NCBI RefSeq assembly: GCF_013402915.1
Contig: NC_050724.1
Location: 372,001 to 436,000, forward strand
Source of the DNA: Zygotorulaspora mrakii
Taxonomy: Eukaryota > Ascomycota > Saccharomycetes > Saccharomycetales > Saccharomycetaceae
Direction of reading: 5' to 3'
DNA length: 64,000 bases
Shown here: positions 8,888-19,129 of the stretch, one piece after another
How the letters are laid out: each line of letters opens with the position of its first letter
How positions within the stretch are numbered: position 1 is the first letter of the stretch
The notes under the pieces: model-generated
Seen by the model: only the letters and a program-made list of their open reading frames with translations
Told to the model about the DNA's origin: nothing
Databases searched by the model: none
Translations under genes and position numbers: made by a program

Positions 8888-9520
8888 TTACAAAGTAATG
8901 GATGGTGAGTGATGTTTTTCATTTGCAGCTGAGTGTGGGAAAAATTCAATATGATCAGCATCGGTCAACTTCAATACTTGTTTAAATCTCGCACCAATAT
9001 TAACCAGTGGCTCTTTGTCTTCCGATTTTGTCCACAATGCAAATTTGTAACCACTCTTTCTGACGTTTAAGACTACACCATTTATTTGAGCGTCTTCTTC
9101 ATCAATCGTTTCACCGATGACAGCTAATAGAGTTCTCAACCACAGTTCATCGATATCGTTTTTCTTGAATCTGACCTGATAAGACCACTTACCACCCTTG
9201 GCATTGGCTTCATCTTCCCACTCTGGTCTAATATCATTACGGAATGCATGATAGTCCGATTTCATTGGTAAATCATGAGGTTCTGGTATATTTTGCATGA
9301 TTGCCCAGAACTCTTCCACGCTCTGGAAAGAAGTGACCGGACGCAAAAGATCTGACCATGACTCTGATGGATCAACGGCTGGCTTAGTGTACCAAAGCGT
9401 CCATTTTGTATTCAAAGGATGTTTAACATCGAAGTTCGTACCCGAGAGTACAGTCTTTGGACCTTCGTCGTCGACAGAAACAGTCTCTTCAAATTTTTGT
9501 GTAACTTCTTCCACAGACAT
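8888..9520 (-). CDS. CDC33: translation initiation factor eIF4E
   Basis: The protein has 210 residues (S. cerevisiae 213). It is the mRNA cap-binding subunit of eIF4F and recruits eIF4G and the 40S subunit in the cytoplasm. Visible family marks are HPL (residues 34-36), Trp55 and Trp101 with Glu102 (which stack and hydrogen-bond the m7G cap), Trp72 in the eIF4G/4E-BP docking helix (SVEEFWAIMQNIP), and the conserved WEDEANAKGGKW block. The N-terminal 30 residues are acidic and disordered, as usual. The gene converges with VNX1 and is divergent from the YNL320W homologue across 367 bp. The position matches YOL139C beside ARG8. Confidence 0.97.
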   Translation of the reverse strand: MSVEEVTQKFEETVSVDDEGPKTVLSGTNFDVKHPLNTKWTLWYTKPAVDPSESWSDLLRPVTSFQSVEEFWAIMQNIPEPHDLPMKSDYHAFRNDIRPEWEDEANAKGGKWSYQVRFKKNDIDELWLRTLLAVIGETIDEEDAQINGVVLNVRKSGYKFALWTKSEDKEPLVNIGARFKQVLKLTDADHIEFFPHSAANEKHHSPSITL

Positions 9521-9887
9521 TCTCCGTATACTTCAATGGATTTTCACAATACACTAAGAAATTGCAAAATTCAACAAGAATCCTTGTATAAACCTCCATT
9601 CTTTCCCATTATCGTTATTTCACTTTGTTCTTGCGGCCTGGCCTCTCTACTCCATCAGACCTTGATCATCAAAAAATTTTTTTCCATTTTGCCAAATGTT
9701 ACCCGCTGCAATTTTTTAAAGGTATTCGGTAAAGGACTAGTAAAAAGCTGTCAGATAAAACACTTGAGAGAAAGTCAGAGATCTGTACTCTGCTACGTTG
9801 CCTTTGCCATTTAGCTTGTGGGATTTCACGTCTTTTAATACTGCGAATGCGTCATTTTTGAGGCGTTGTTGTTGCCAAGAACGATCC
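9521..9887. promoter_or_regulatory. divergent promoter region CDC33 / YNL320W
   Basis: This 367-bp divergent space is AT-rich with A/T tracts (for example near 9667-9690). The open frame continues from 9798 into the hydrolase gene but only with TTG. I see no named motif worth reporting. Confidence 0.5.
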
Positions 9888-10742
9888 ATGCTAATAAAGA
9901 TTGCAAAAATGATAATTGAGGGATGCGTTGCCGTCTCTACCATATCGTTTGCTGCATTGTACCTATTTCAGAACAAGCTAGTGTATCCATCATGGGCGCA
10001 GGGAGCTAGAGATTTTGTGGATACACCAGAGAGCTATAATTTGCCCTACCGGCGAGTTGTACTGACGACAGAGGACAATGTTAAAATTGAGGCGTATGAT
10101 ATGCAGAAAGAGAATAGCACTGCTACTGTTATTATCCTGTGTCCCAATGCAGGGAACATTGGGTATTTTGTGCCGATTGCTGATATTTTCTACCGTCAAT
10201 TGGGCACAAGCGTATTTCTGTACTCGTATAGGGGTTACGGTCACTCAGAAGGGTCGCCCAGTGAACAAGGTTTGAAAATGGATGCAGATTGCGTCATGTC
10301 ACATTTGTCTTCTGATCCATTCCATAAGACACAGAAGCTGGTTCTTTATGGTAGATCTTTGGGAGGTGCCAACGCCATTTATATCGCCTCAAAATACCAG
10401 CATTTAGTTGATGCTGTCGTCTTGGAGAACACATTTTTGAGTATACGTAAGGTTATACCCTATGTATTCCCATGGTTAAAATATTTTGCTTTAATGTGCC
10501 ATGAAGTCTGGAATTCTGAGATTGCGATAACAAAATGCGATCCAACAGTCCCATTTTTGTTTCTAAGAGGACTCAAAGATGAAATAGTACCACCAGTGCA
10601 TATGAAGCAGCTGTATAATCTTTGTCCCAGTACTCAAAAGCGCGTATTTGAGTTTCCGTTAGGTTTTCATAATGACACAATTATTCAGCCCGGCTATTGG
10701 GATATTATACAAGATTTTCTAAAGACTTGCGGATGTTTATGA
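9888..10742 (+). CDS. membrane-anchored alpha/beta hydrolase (ABHD13/Bem46-like)
   Basis: From the ATG at 9888 the protein has 284 residues, exactly the length of S. cerevisiae YNL320W, which argues against the longer TTG frame. An N-terminal hydrophobic segment (residues 8-28, IIEGCVAVSTISFAALYLF) is followed by an alpha/beta hydrolase fold. The nucleophile elbow is GRSLGG with Ser157. A likely catalytic Asp is in RGLKDEIVPP and a His in GFHND. The family is related to fission yeast Bem46 and animal ABHD13. No substrate is established, and I assign none. The gene is divergent from CDC33 and converges with RTC1. Confidence 0.9.
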   Translation: MLIKIAKMIIEGCVAVSTISFAALYLFQNKLVYPSWAQGARDFVDTPESYNLPYRRVVLTTEDNVKIEAYDMQKENSTATVIILCPNAGNIGYFVPIADIFYRQLGTSVFLYSYRGYGHSEGSPSEQGLKMDADCVMSHLSSDPFHKTQKLVLYGRSLGGANAIYIASKYQHLVDAVVLENTFLSIRKVIPYVFPWLKYFALMCHEVWNSEIAITKCDPTVPFLFLRGLKDEIVPPVHMKQLYNLCPSTQKRVFEFPLGFHNDTIIQPGYWDIIQDFLKTCGCL

Positions 10743-10778
10743 AAGCTTCGAATATATTTTTATACACTTATGCATTTT

Positions 10779-13700
10779 TCAAATACCGATGTTATTCATG
10801 CAACCGGCTGGACATTCAGTCATGCCTTCCTGTAAAAACCACTCTTGCAAGCATTCCAAATGACCCTGATGTCCACAATCGAGTATTACCATACAGAGAT
10901 TTTTTAGTGGTTTTTCACAAACAACGCAAAGAGTATTTGGTTTTTTACAAGCATCGCAGTACCAATAGCCAAACCTTTTCATGGGATCATCATTACCAAC
11001 TTTTTGACATTCTAATGTATATTTCTCCTTAGAGCTTTCGTTCATTATTAGAGTGCCACATTTGTCACAAAATAATTGAATTGACGATTGGCCCCCCTCC
11101 GTGTGCATGATATCATCCCATGGAGAGTACTTTAATATTGCAGCAGAAATTTCAAATAGCTCATATTGGTGTAAGATTTTTGTGAATTGCGCTAAAGAAC
11201 TCTTCACAATATCTGTAGTAGTTATATGGTAGACATTTTGAAAAAGCAGTAGAATATTTACCGCAAGCAAAACATCCCCCGTTTCTGCTGCTTGTTCGTA
11301 AAGTTGTTTCATTAATTTCTTGGTATTCCAAGGTGGTATAACAGATTTTGTTTTAAATTTTTTGGAATTGAAATCATCTTGTAAGAGATCACTCGATCGA
11401 TGTCGTGCCAGCAACTGCCCAAACTCGGAGAGTTTGCTTTTGCTCAACTGCGGTTTCTTCAGGTCGGGGGATCCTGTAAGTGCCATAAGTCCGGCGGTTT
11501 TTTTTGGGAGTGCTGTTGAAGTTGAATGAGGATTTAAACTGTGAAGTGAAGACATCTTACTTACTGGACTGCTGTGACTTAACGAAAGAGCATGCCTGCT
11601 TTTCATATATGATTCATTTTCTGGAACACCCGGTGATCTTACATCTGTCATGAAAGTATCTATAAAAGAGAGACGATGGGGCCTCTTGCCCAATATAGGG
11701 ATTCCGTCGCCTTCACCTAGGCTGATTGGTTCTGTATCATTGTCATCTTCAATATCTGAACCGTCGTAAACATTCGAAACATCACCTCTTTCAGTCGCAT
11801 CTTCAATTTCCTTCCAACTCTTCGAATTCTTATCCTGTACGTGATGCAGGTGGCGTTGGTTTTCTGTATTTGCAACTTTTTCAGCCATAAATTGTCGTTT
11901 CAAATCAGAAACCATCTCTGAAGACTTCTTCTTCTTAAATGACTCGTTGTAATTTTCTCGAAGAGCCTGCGGTAGATCTTCTACGTATGAATTTATTCCA
12001 CTTGTGGCGCCACTTTCACACGCTGATTCACTTAAATCATTGTCATCAGCTGTGATTGATGCATTTCGTGAAACTTCCTGCATCTGAATGGGAAGTGTAT
12101 TGCAATCATCAATGGGTATAGCTGGATTTTCCGTGCTCATCTTCTTTAAGTCCCACAATAGTGAATCTCTTACAAGTAGCCATATTTTGAAATTTGGTAG
12201 ATCATCAATATATGAGTAAACTGAGGCATTATGGGTACATATCGGAATCAATTCCATTAGAAGATCGATTTTCTGTTGAACGACTGATGTTAAATCATTG
12301 ATGCTTTCAGTCAGAGCACTCTTCTTTTTCCGCAACTCCGATGTTTTTTCGTAATTTTGTGCATCTTCCTTTTTCGAAATTGATTCTGCGTTGGAATCAA
12401 TACCTTTTGAATCTGTGCCCTTTGAAATGTGACGATTCCTGCTAGCGTCGCTTTCATTCTTCTTGTTCACCAATGCGGCCCAAGTGGTATTTTCTGAAAG
12501 ACCATAACGTTCCATGAGATCTTCTTTTATCTCTTCATCATTGGAAGACGCCTCTTGGTTATAGGTCTTTGCTTCTCCTTGTCTTTTTGCATGATTATAA
12601 GAGAACTCCAACTCTCTCGCTAAAAATTTGAAAACTTTGACAGGGGACTCCACAATAGCAGATGCTTCCGGATAAAGGGACTTACTCTTCTGCGCTGGTA
12701 TACGAGATAATCTCATTGAGTTCAAAATAAGAGGTAGATCCAGTGTAACAACGGCAGGAGATTCGATGTTTCTCAATTCAGGCGCATCGCTCGCAAAATT
12801 GAAAGGACTAGATGATACACTTGAATTATGGTGTGATAAGCCCAAAGAGCCTGGCCCCAAGCTTTTTCCACTGAAAGAATGTCCTGGCTTCAGTAATGAA
12901 GATCTGTCAGCTGAAAAGGATGGCAGATTGGTGTGACTCATTCCTTTTTTCATGCTCTCCATAAATCTGGAAGTGTTCTTAATATTAGTGACGGAGGAGA
13001 TACTTGCCTTATGACTCAAATTTTTTTTATCTTCAAGGAGCACTGCAGGTGTTTGTTCTACGTCATACCCACCTTTCTGTTGATCGGTGAAGAGTAGACC
13101 ATTACCTCCAATGTCTCTCCATTTTGTGGTACATCGCGAAAGGTTATCTAAAACGGTTGGCTCCTGTTGCACATTCCACCCAGTTATGTGGTCGTCCTTA
13201 TCAACACTAAATATGAGCTTATCGTCCCACCAAACCAAACCTAAGGATGGTGCAGCAGTTGTAAGCACATGTTTTGGAATGTATTTTCTTGCCAGAGAAT
13301 AAACGGTTACAGCAGCTTCCTCATTCATAGAAGATAAAGCAAGCGAAGCATTGAGTGCATTTGTGTTAGAGCCGGGGCAGAACTTTAACTTTGTGACAGG
13401 CAACCCTGTATTTATCGTTACTTCGGGCAGTACTGCTAAACTGTTTGAGCCAGTTGTATTCAGAGCATGTGGTGTATACATTGAGGACATCTGAAGAAAG
13501 TGTGGATTTGTGTCATGCTGAGGTTTGTCGCCGACATACCATAGACAACACTTACCATCTCTGCCACCGGTTGCAATATATTCACAGCTAGGGTGCCAGT
13601 TTAGACAGAGTCCCAGACCCGTGTGCGCATTTATTCTTCTTTCCACTTGATTTGGTTGCCTTAGATCAAAGAGAAGAAGCATTCCTGAATTATGTATCGA

Positions 13701-14621
13701 TGCAAATTTAAATCCTGCATTATTCCCGTTTTTCACGTCTTGTGGGGAGCCTACGTGAGCATAATTCTGAATTGGCATCCATTTAACATCTCTTATAGAA
13801 TCAGACGCTGTAGATATTTTCACGTCACTCCTACTACCTTTGTTCATACCGCTAGATCGGAGATCCCACACCTTGACGCATGCATCTTGACCACCGCTTA
13901 TTAACAAATTCGTTTGAACACTATTAAACTCGAAGCAATTCACCGATCTCACATGTTCGGAAAGAGTAGTGACTAGTGGATTCTCTAATGAAGAGGTTTT
14001 GTTCAGATCATAGACTGACACCACAGTCGAATTGTGACATATCGCAGCATAATTCTTGTGACTGTAATATCCAGTTTTTACGTCGGCAATAGTACTCAGT
14101 TTTGTCTGTCTTCCTCTTTTCTTTATAATGGGAGAAAAGGAGCCTTGCTGCCCTGAGCTCTCTGTTGTCATGAAATCATGCGTGCAAGTGATGGAATGAT
14201 TTTCTTCTGAAAACCTATAATAACCCAAATGGGCTTTTCCTGCACAAACCAATCCATGAACAGATGGATCATTTATTTTGTCGATGCTTGCAAGTTCCTT
14301 CTTGGCCTTTGTATGATATATTAAACCAGATGACTTCGGTACGCTAGGTCTCTGTTGTCTTCTAGGTGCAGGTGCTTCTGTGGATGTATCGACTTCCCCG
14401 TAATGGGACTCCCTCCAACTTCCCTCATTGAGAAATCCGTTATTGCCAAATGAAGACCAGGGTGAAGTCCTTGCTTTTGGAGAGCTTCCCATGGATGGAA
14501 CTTGATTCCCATTCGAATAATGATGAATACGAAATGAAGATCTGCCCGCAGAAATTGGCTTAAAGTCGCTTCTACCAAAAGAAGAAGACGCCTGACTTCT
14601 AGAAAGCGAGTTGCTGCTCAT
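10779..14621 (-). CDS. RTC1: SEACAT complex subunit with WD40 repeats and C-terminal RING
   Basis: The protein has 1280 residues from the ATG at 14621; an in-frame GTG lies six codons upstream. A disordered Ser-rich N-terminus precedes a WD40 propeller at about residues 130-520 (for example VNCFEFNSVQTNLLISGGQDACVKVWDLR and SCEYIATGGRDGKCCLW). A long low-complexity middle follows. The C-terminus is Cys/His-rich: CDKCG, CDACKKP and a RING-like CVVCEKP, CGHQGH, CPAGC. This is the layout of Rtc1/Sea2 (WDR24), a SEA/GATOR2 subunit that regulates TORC1 at the vacuole. Only 36 bp separate its stop from that of the convergent hydrolase gene. The position matches YOL138C. Confidence 0.94.
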   Translation of the reverse strand: MSSNSLSRSQASSSFGRSDFKPISAGRSSFRIHHYSNGNQVPSMGSSPKARTSPWSSFGNNGFLNEGSWRESHYGEVDTSTEAPAPRRQQRPSVPKSSGLIYHTKAKKELASIDKINDPSVHGLVCAGKAHLGYYRFSEENHSITCTHDFMTTESSGQQGSFSPIIKKRGRQTKLSTIADVKTGYYSHKNYAAICHNSTVVSVYDLNKTSSLENPLVTTLSEHVRSVNCFEFNSVQTNLLISGGQDACVKVWDLRSSGMNKGSRSDVKISTASDSIRDVKWMPIQNYAHVGSPQDVKNGNNAGFKFASIHNSGMLLLFDLRQPNQVERRINAHTGLGLCLNWHPSCEYIATGGRDGKCCLWYVGDKPQHDTNPHFLQMSSMYTPHALNTTGSNSLAVLPEVTINTGLPVTKLKFCPGSNTNALNASLALSSMNEEAAVTVYSLARKYIPKHVLTTAAPSLGLVWWDDKLIFSVDKDDHITGWNVQQEPTVLDNLSRCTTKWRDIGGNGLLFTDQQKGGYDVEQTPAVLLEDKKNLSHKASISSVTNIKNTSRFMESMKKGMSHTNLPSFSADRSSLLKPGHSFSGKSLGPGSLGLSHHNSSVSSSPFNFASDAPELRNIESPAVVTLDLPLILNSMRLSRIPAQKSKSLYPEASAIVESPVKVFKFLARELEFSYNHAKRQGEAKTYNQEASSNDEEIKEDLMERYGLSENTTWAALVNKKNESDASRNRHISKGTDSKGIDSNAESISKKEDAQNYEKTSELRKKKSALTESINDLTSVVQQKIDLLMELIPICTHNASVYSYIDDLPNFKIWLLVRDSLLWDLKKMSTENPAIPIDDCNTLPIQMQEVSRNASITADDNDLSESACESGATSGINSYVEDLPQALRENYNESFKKKKSSEMVSDLKRQFMAEKVANTENQRHLHHVQDKNSKSWKEIEDATERGDVSNVYDGSDIEDDNDTEPISLGEGDGIPILGKRPHRLSFIDTFMTDVRSPGVPENESYMKSRHALSLSHSSPVSKMSSLHSLNPHSTSTALPKKTAGLMALTGSPDLKKPQLSKSKLSEFGQLLARHRSSDLLQDDFNSKKFKTKSVIPPWNTKKLMKQLYEQAAETGDVLLAVNILLLFQNVYHITTTDIVKSSLAQFTKILHQYELFEISAAILKYSPWDDIMHTEGGQSSIQLFCDKCGTLIMNESSKEKYTLECQKVGNDDPMKRFGYWYCDACKKPNTLCVVCEKPLKNLCMVILDCGHQGHLECLQEWFLQEGMTECPAGCMNNIGI

Positions 14622-14961
14622 CTGCGAGTGATCATGCACATAAATGGCACTATTTCAAAGCTAGATTAGAACCCGAATAGTTGTCTCCTTCTGTTAACCC
14701 GCCAAATAGCTTTTTTCTTTTAATTTAGGTTAGCACACTTTACGTAAATCGAAAAATGTCAGTGACACTTTTATCCATGGGCTATAATAAAAAAATATTT
14801 ACTTTTAAATGTGTTTATTAATTATATACTTTACATACCTATCTACTCATGAACGCATGTGGTCATGCTCGATTTCTTTTTCTTTTAAGACTTCAACCAT
14901 TTTTTCTATGCTGAGAGCATTACTTGATGCTGAACTAATCGCTTGCCGGACACTGAACGTA
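14622..14961. other. RTC1 promoter / HXT14 3' region
   Basis: These 340 bp are AT-rich and without a gene. They lie between two minus-strand genes and should hold the RTC1 promoter and the HXT14 terminator. No motif stood out. Confidence 0.5.
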
Positions 14962-16524
14962 TTACTCACTGTTGGTACACTCGTAAATCCTGTTTATGTC
15001 TGCTTCAGTTTTATTTCTTGTTTCTGGTACTAATATCCATACACATAACGCAGATAAGAATAAGCATCCAGCAAAAAAGTACCCATAAAGGAAACCAATT
15101 TTAGACGTGATTGTTGGTGTGAGCAGGGATATGGCAAAATTGAACAACCAATTGAAAGAAGAGCAAATTGCCATAGAAGTCGCTCTTGTTTTCATTGGGA
15201 AAAGCTCTGATACCAGTACAAACGTTACTGGTCCCAAGGTTGTGGCAAAGAAGAAAATATAAACACATGTGGTAGCTGTCATGATGCCTGCCGAGCTAAC
15301 CGACTCTAGTGCGAAACTCCCAACACTAGCATAAATCATCATGCAACAAAACATCCCTACTGACCCCAGTAGTAAACATGATTTTCTTCCAAGGGCTTCA
15401 ACAAGGTAAATACCGACAAAAGTAGCACCAAAATTCACCCCGGACAAAACGATCGGCGTGAGATAAGGATCTAGATGAGCTCTTTCGAATATTGTCGTGC
15501 CGTAATAAAAAAAATAATTGATACCCGATAACTGTTGGAAAGTCATCACCAAGACGCCTATTAAGAGCCTCAATCCTAGTTTTGGTTTACCAGTGATAAA
15601 TTCAAAGATTCCTTGCTGCTTTCCCATTTTAAGCATGTCTTGTTTTTCTCTCATTGACTCTTCAATAAATTCATAGGTTTTTTCATCCTCTTCATCAATA
15701 CCATTCATGAGTGAAAACGATCTTTTTGCTTTTTGAACATCATTCCTTTTCAGCATTAAATATTGGGCGGATTCTGGAGTGAATGAAAGTCCTACTAAAA
15801 TGATCACTGACCAAGCAAACCCTAAAAGCAGGGGCACTTGCCATTGTCTATTATCATTTGGTTGCGACGAGAAAGATTTTAGACAGATGTAATTGATAAT
15901 ATTACCAGCAAGGATACCTAAGGTCACCATCAGCTGATATAATACAACCATGGACCCCCTTATTTTAGTGGGTGCACTTTCAGATATAAACATGGGTATC
16001 AACACAGCAGTAGAACCAACTGCCAAACCTGTAACAACTCTTCCAAAAAAAAATTGTAACCATTTTTGATGGTTTATCACTTGCAGCTGCAAACCAACCC
16101 AATATACTGCTATGGCAGCAATGATCCCCAGTTTTCTACCTTTAAAATCGCCCAATTTCGCTAACGTTAACCCACCAATTGCACAACCAATATTGAATAT
16201 TGAAATGAGCAGCCCAATTATTAAGTCAGGAAATCGTTTCAAGCCTGTGACAGGGTCGGTGATTGTACCAAAATATGCTTGAAAGCTCTGCATATTTGTA
16301 ATACCACCAATAGTCCCAACATCCCAACCAAACATGAACCCACCAAAAGAAATGCAAACGCAAAGAAAAATCGGTTTTAAGAGGCAAGGACTTTTCTCTA
16401 ATGTTAGCATGTCCGAGTGTGGACTGAGGTCCTTTGGCAAATCAACGGTGTCGCCACTCAGCTCCTTAGACAGACCCTCCTTTGCGTCTTCCTCTGGGTT
16501 TTTTTTATTGTAAATGCTAGACAT
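14962..16524 (-). CDS. HXT14: MFS hexose/galactose transporter, Hxt14-like
   Basis: The 520-residue protein has about 12 membrane spans and the sugar-porter signatures: GFMFGWDVGTIGG in TM1, GRKLG after TM2, GRVVTGLAVG in TM4, PESAQYLM before the central loop, QQLSGINYFFYYG in TM7 and PETRNKTEADIN after TM12. These place it among plasma-membrane hexose facilitators. The position between the YNL320W homologue and PFS2 on the minus strand matches YNL318C (HXT14), a divergent member linked to galactose uptake in some species. Substrate range is not readable from the sequence. It has an unusually long upstream space (1039 bp). Confidence 0.87.
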   Translation of the reverse strand: MSSIYNKKNPEEDAKEGLSKELSGDTVDLPKDLSPHSDMLTLEKSPCLLKPIFLCVCISFGGFMFGWDVGTIGGITNMQSFQAYFGTITDPVTGLKRFPDLIIGLLISIFNIGCAIGGLTLAKLGDFKGRKLGIIAAIAVYWVGLQLQVINHQKWLQFFFGRVVTGLAVGSTAVLIPMFISESAPTKIRGSMVVLYQLMVTLGILAGNIINYICLKSFSSQPNDNRQWQVPLLLGFAWSVIILVGLSFTPESAQYLMLKRNDVQKAKRSFSLMNGIDEEDEKTYEFIEESMREKQDMLKMGKQQGIFEFITGKPKLGLRLLIGVLVMTFQQLSGINYFFYYGTTIFERAHLDPYLTPIVLSGVNFGATFVGIYLVEALGRKSCLLLGSVGMFCCMMIYASVGSFALESVSSAGIMTATTCVYIFFFATTLGPVTFVLVSELFPMKTRATSMAICSSFNWLFNFAISLLTPTITSKIGFLYGYFFAGCLFLSALCVWILVPETRNKTEADINRIYECTNSE

Positions 16525-17563
16525 GGCAATTGAAAGATATAAAGGATATTATCTCTTGAAACTTATTTTTATCGTGTTTTTTACAATGATAGTACTGTTA
16601 TTATTATATGTCTGTAGGAGCAGTATCCGCCAAAAAAATAGAGCTCAAACTACTGCATTATGCCAGCTTATTTATACTCAATTGTTTAGTGACTTTCTCT
16701 TCGATCTCAACCAGATCTCAAGGGAGAAATACCTGATAGATTTCTTTCCCATATTCAACATCGTATCTGTGTGTCGTTTCTCAAGAGTCGGAGTGAAATA
16801 TAACAGCCACATATGGCAAGGATCCAGGCATCTCAAAACAACACTGTGTACACCTCTCGGTATAAAAAGTTTCTCAAAAAACCTTCCGAAGAAATCTACC
16901 AAGCTTGTTCTGTTTCTCTAATTTCGTTGTGTTCTGACACCTTTCTCTAATTGTGTCAGTGTGACGCGTCCAGCCATTTCTGGAAGATGTCATCTGAGCA
17001 CGCCAGATTATCAAGTTTAGTGTACCATATGCGCAAGCATACTCAATTAGGTTAGCATGCTTTCTCTTTCGATGTTAAAAATTTCCAAGAGCTGTACCTA
17101 GGGATCGACAATGACATCTGTCATCAGAGGTGGCCCACAATGGCACAAAAAGAGTGAAAGTCTATGGACGGAAGTAAAACGAAAACTGGAGCAAACTGCA
17201 AAGTTTGGAAAACCAAATAAACCTTTTAACGTTCTGTCTCCAGCATCTTTTCCTTTCTTTCTTTTCAAATATTTTACCTTCTCCATTATTGGAATTGTAC
17301 GTTAGTTGAGCACTACCGACAAAAGTTATACAATAAAAGGATTTTGTGTAAAGCTTAAACTATCAGAAATGTTCGTTTTGAGGGGCTAGTATTCACTTGT
17401 GGTGAACCCCTTCTAAGAATGGAACGCATCTATTATATAGGCAGATCATATTTCTTTCACGTGATCAATAACGGTAACAGTTCTTAATTGATTCTTGAAG
17501 AGCCTTTGCAAGAAATATCACATTGACGATAGGCCGCGTTAAAATTCTAACAAAAGTGTCAAT
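16525..17563. promoter_or_regulatory. 1.04-kb divergent region HXT14 / PFS2
   Basis: There is no convincing gene. A 136-codon frame (16514-16921) overlaps the HXT14 start antisense, and a 64-residue frame (17111-17305) has no recognisable content. Notable sites are an MCB-like GACGCGTC (16963-16970), an inverted pair TGACAC...GTGTCA (16935-16958), and nested inverted repeats with two STRE elements (17381-17411). Long upstream regions are typical of regulated hexose-transporter genes, so most of this probably serves HXT14. Confidence 0.55.
17381..17411. promoter_or_regulatory. nested inverted repeat carrying two STREs
   Basis: AGGGG (17381-17385) and CCCCT (17407-17411) are inverted copies of the Msn2/4 stress element. 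They enclose TTCAC (17392-17396) and GTGAA (17402-17406) around a five-base centre. The arrangement is about 150 bp from the PFS2 ATG and 860 bp from the HXT14 ATG. Function is inferred only from the motif. Confidence 0.4.
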
Positions 17564-18922
17564 ATGGATGATCTTGGCAGCCAGGACCATTCTCAAAAGC
17601 GTTACTTGGCTCAAAGAAGGACAGTGGATGTTAGCTCGCCGTATGAGAAGTTATATTACTACAGAAAACATGGGTTGCCACTTCCGACTATTCAACCCGA
17701 AACGACATTCACGTCAGATTTAATGCCCCCAGCAGCATATCATCACAATGGTCGAGTGATTAATATACCGAACAAGTTTACTCATCTCAGTTCTAACAAG
17801 GTGAAACACGTAATTCCGGCGTTAAAATGGACGCCGGAGGGAAGACGACTGGTAGTTGCAACGTATAGTGGTGAATTTTCCCTATGGAATGGGTCTTCAT
17901 TCAACTTTGAAAGTATCATGCAGGCTCATGACTCTGCAGTGACTACAATGGAATACTCACATGCGGGCGACTGGTTGATAAGCGGTGATTCTGATGGGAC
18001 AATCAAGATCTGGCAGCCAAATTTCAATATGGTGAAGGAGCTAGATCAAGCACATACCGAATGTATTAGAGATATAGCATTTAGTAGTAATGATTCGAAA
18101 TTTGTTACATGTTCCGATGACAACATCTTAAAAATTTGGAATTTTAGTAATGGTCAAGAAGAAAGAGTGCTATCGGGTCATCATTGGGAGGTAAAAAGCT
18201 GTGACTGGCATCCTGAGATGGGTCTCATTGCCTCTGCTTCAAAGGATAATCTAGTTAAACTGTGGGATCCGAGGTCTGGTCAGTGTATATCGACGTTGCT
18301 GAATTTTAAACATACAGTTTTGAAGACCAAGTTTCAACCTACCAGAGGCAATCTGTTAGTCGCAATATCGAAAGACAAATCATGCAGAGTATTTGATATA
18401 AGGCATAGTCTGAGAGAATTGATGGTTGCTCGAGATGACGTCGATTATATGACATTGCTTTGGCATCCAATTGATGAGTCGATGTTCACCGTTGCTAGCT
18501 ATGATGGTTCGTTGAAAAATTTTGATCTGTCACAGAATACTACAGGTCCAACGCATACCATCCCTTATGCACACGATAAATGTATCACATCATTATCATA
18601 TAATCCGGTGGGGCATATCTTAGCAAGTGCTTCGAAGGATAGAACCATTAGATTTTGGACAAGAGCGAGACCCTTTGATCCTAATGCCTTCGATGATCCT
18701 ACTTACAATAATAAGAAAGTAAATGCCTGGTATTTGGGAATAAACAATGGCATTAATGCAATAAGGGAGAAAACTGAAAATGGAGCCGCACCACCTTTGA
18801 ACACCGATACAACCAGTAGTTCAACCTCCAATTGGTCAATGGCAAGTTCAAACGGTATATCAGCTCTACCTGGTTTAGAAACAACTTCAAAAACCTCGAG
18901 TTTGCCAGGACTGAGCGTTTAA
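17564..18922 (+). CDS. PFS2: polyadenylation factor Pfs2, WD40
   Basis: The protein has 452 residues (S. cerevisiae 465). Seven WD40 blades are recognisable from about residue 80 to 370, each ending in a W/F-D-like strand (GTIKIWQPN, NILKIWNF, NLVKLWDPR, KSCRVFDIR, GSLKNFDL, RTIRFWTRAR). The N-terminal motif around RVINIPNKF is conserved in the family (WDR33 in animals). Pfs2 scaffolds the cleavage and polyadenylation factor and helps recognise the A-rich positioning signal. A Ser/Thr-rich tail follows. The start is the ATG at 17564. The position matches YNL317W. HRP1, another 3'-end factor, lies 38 kb away in the same window. Confidence 0.96.
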   Translation: MDDLGSQDHSQKRYLAQRRTVDVSSPYEKLYYYRKHGLPLPTIQPETTFTSDLMPPAAYHHNGRVINIPNKFTHLSSNKVKHVIPALKWTPEGRRLVVATYSGEFSLWNGSSFNFESIMQAHDSAVTTMEYSHAGDWLISGDSDGTIKIWQPNFNMVKELDQAHTECIRDIAFSSNDSKFVTCSDDNILKIWNFSNGQEERVLSGHHWEVKSCDWHPEMGLIASASKDNLVKLWDPRSGQCISTLLNFKHTVLKTKFQPTRGNLLVAISKDKSCRVFDIRHSLRELMVARDDVDYMTLLWHPIDESMFTVASYDGSLKNFDLSQNTTGPTHTIPYAHDKCITSLSYNPVGHILASASKDRTIRFWTRARPFDPNAFDDPTYNNKKVNAWYLGINNGINAIREKTENGAAPPLNTDTTSSSTSNWSMASSNGISALPGLETTSKTSSLPGLSV

Positions 18923-19129
18923 AATCCTTCTTTTTGATTCTTCCCGATGATTCATCTTAAAATAAGGATCAATTATAAATAAAACACATATATATAATCG
19001 TATCACTAATAACACGGTGGTGAAAGCTCTATAATAAAAAGACACCACATAAAAAAGAACAGAAGTTACCTCATAAAATCATTAAAATTGTTTGTTGTTT
19101 TTTTTGTAAACATCTTTATCCACTTTTTT

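Noticed and set aside
16860..16900. CCTTCCGAAGAAA resembling centromere element CDEIII
   Set aside because: The TTCCGAAA core has a mismatch. There is no CDEI (RTCACRTG) at the right distance and no 80-bp very AT-rich CDEII.
16514..16921. 136-codon ATG frame with a hydrophobic N-terminus in the HXT14 promoter
   Set aside because: It starts inside the HXT14 start region on the other strand. The hydrophobic run comes from AT-rich promoter DNA, and no homologue is recognised.
17111..17305. 64-residue ATG frame upstream of PFS2
   Set aside because: It has no recognisable motif and the reverse strand has an equal-sized frame over the same bases. Kept only as part of the spacer note.
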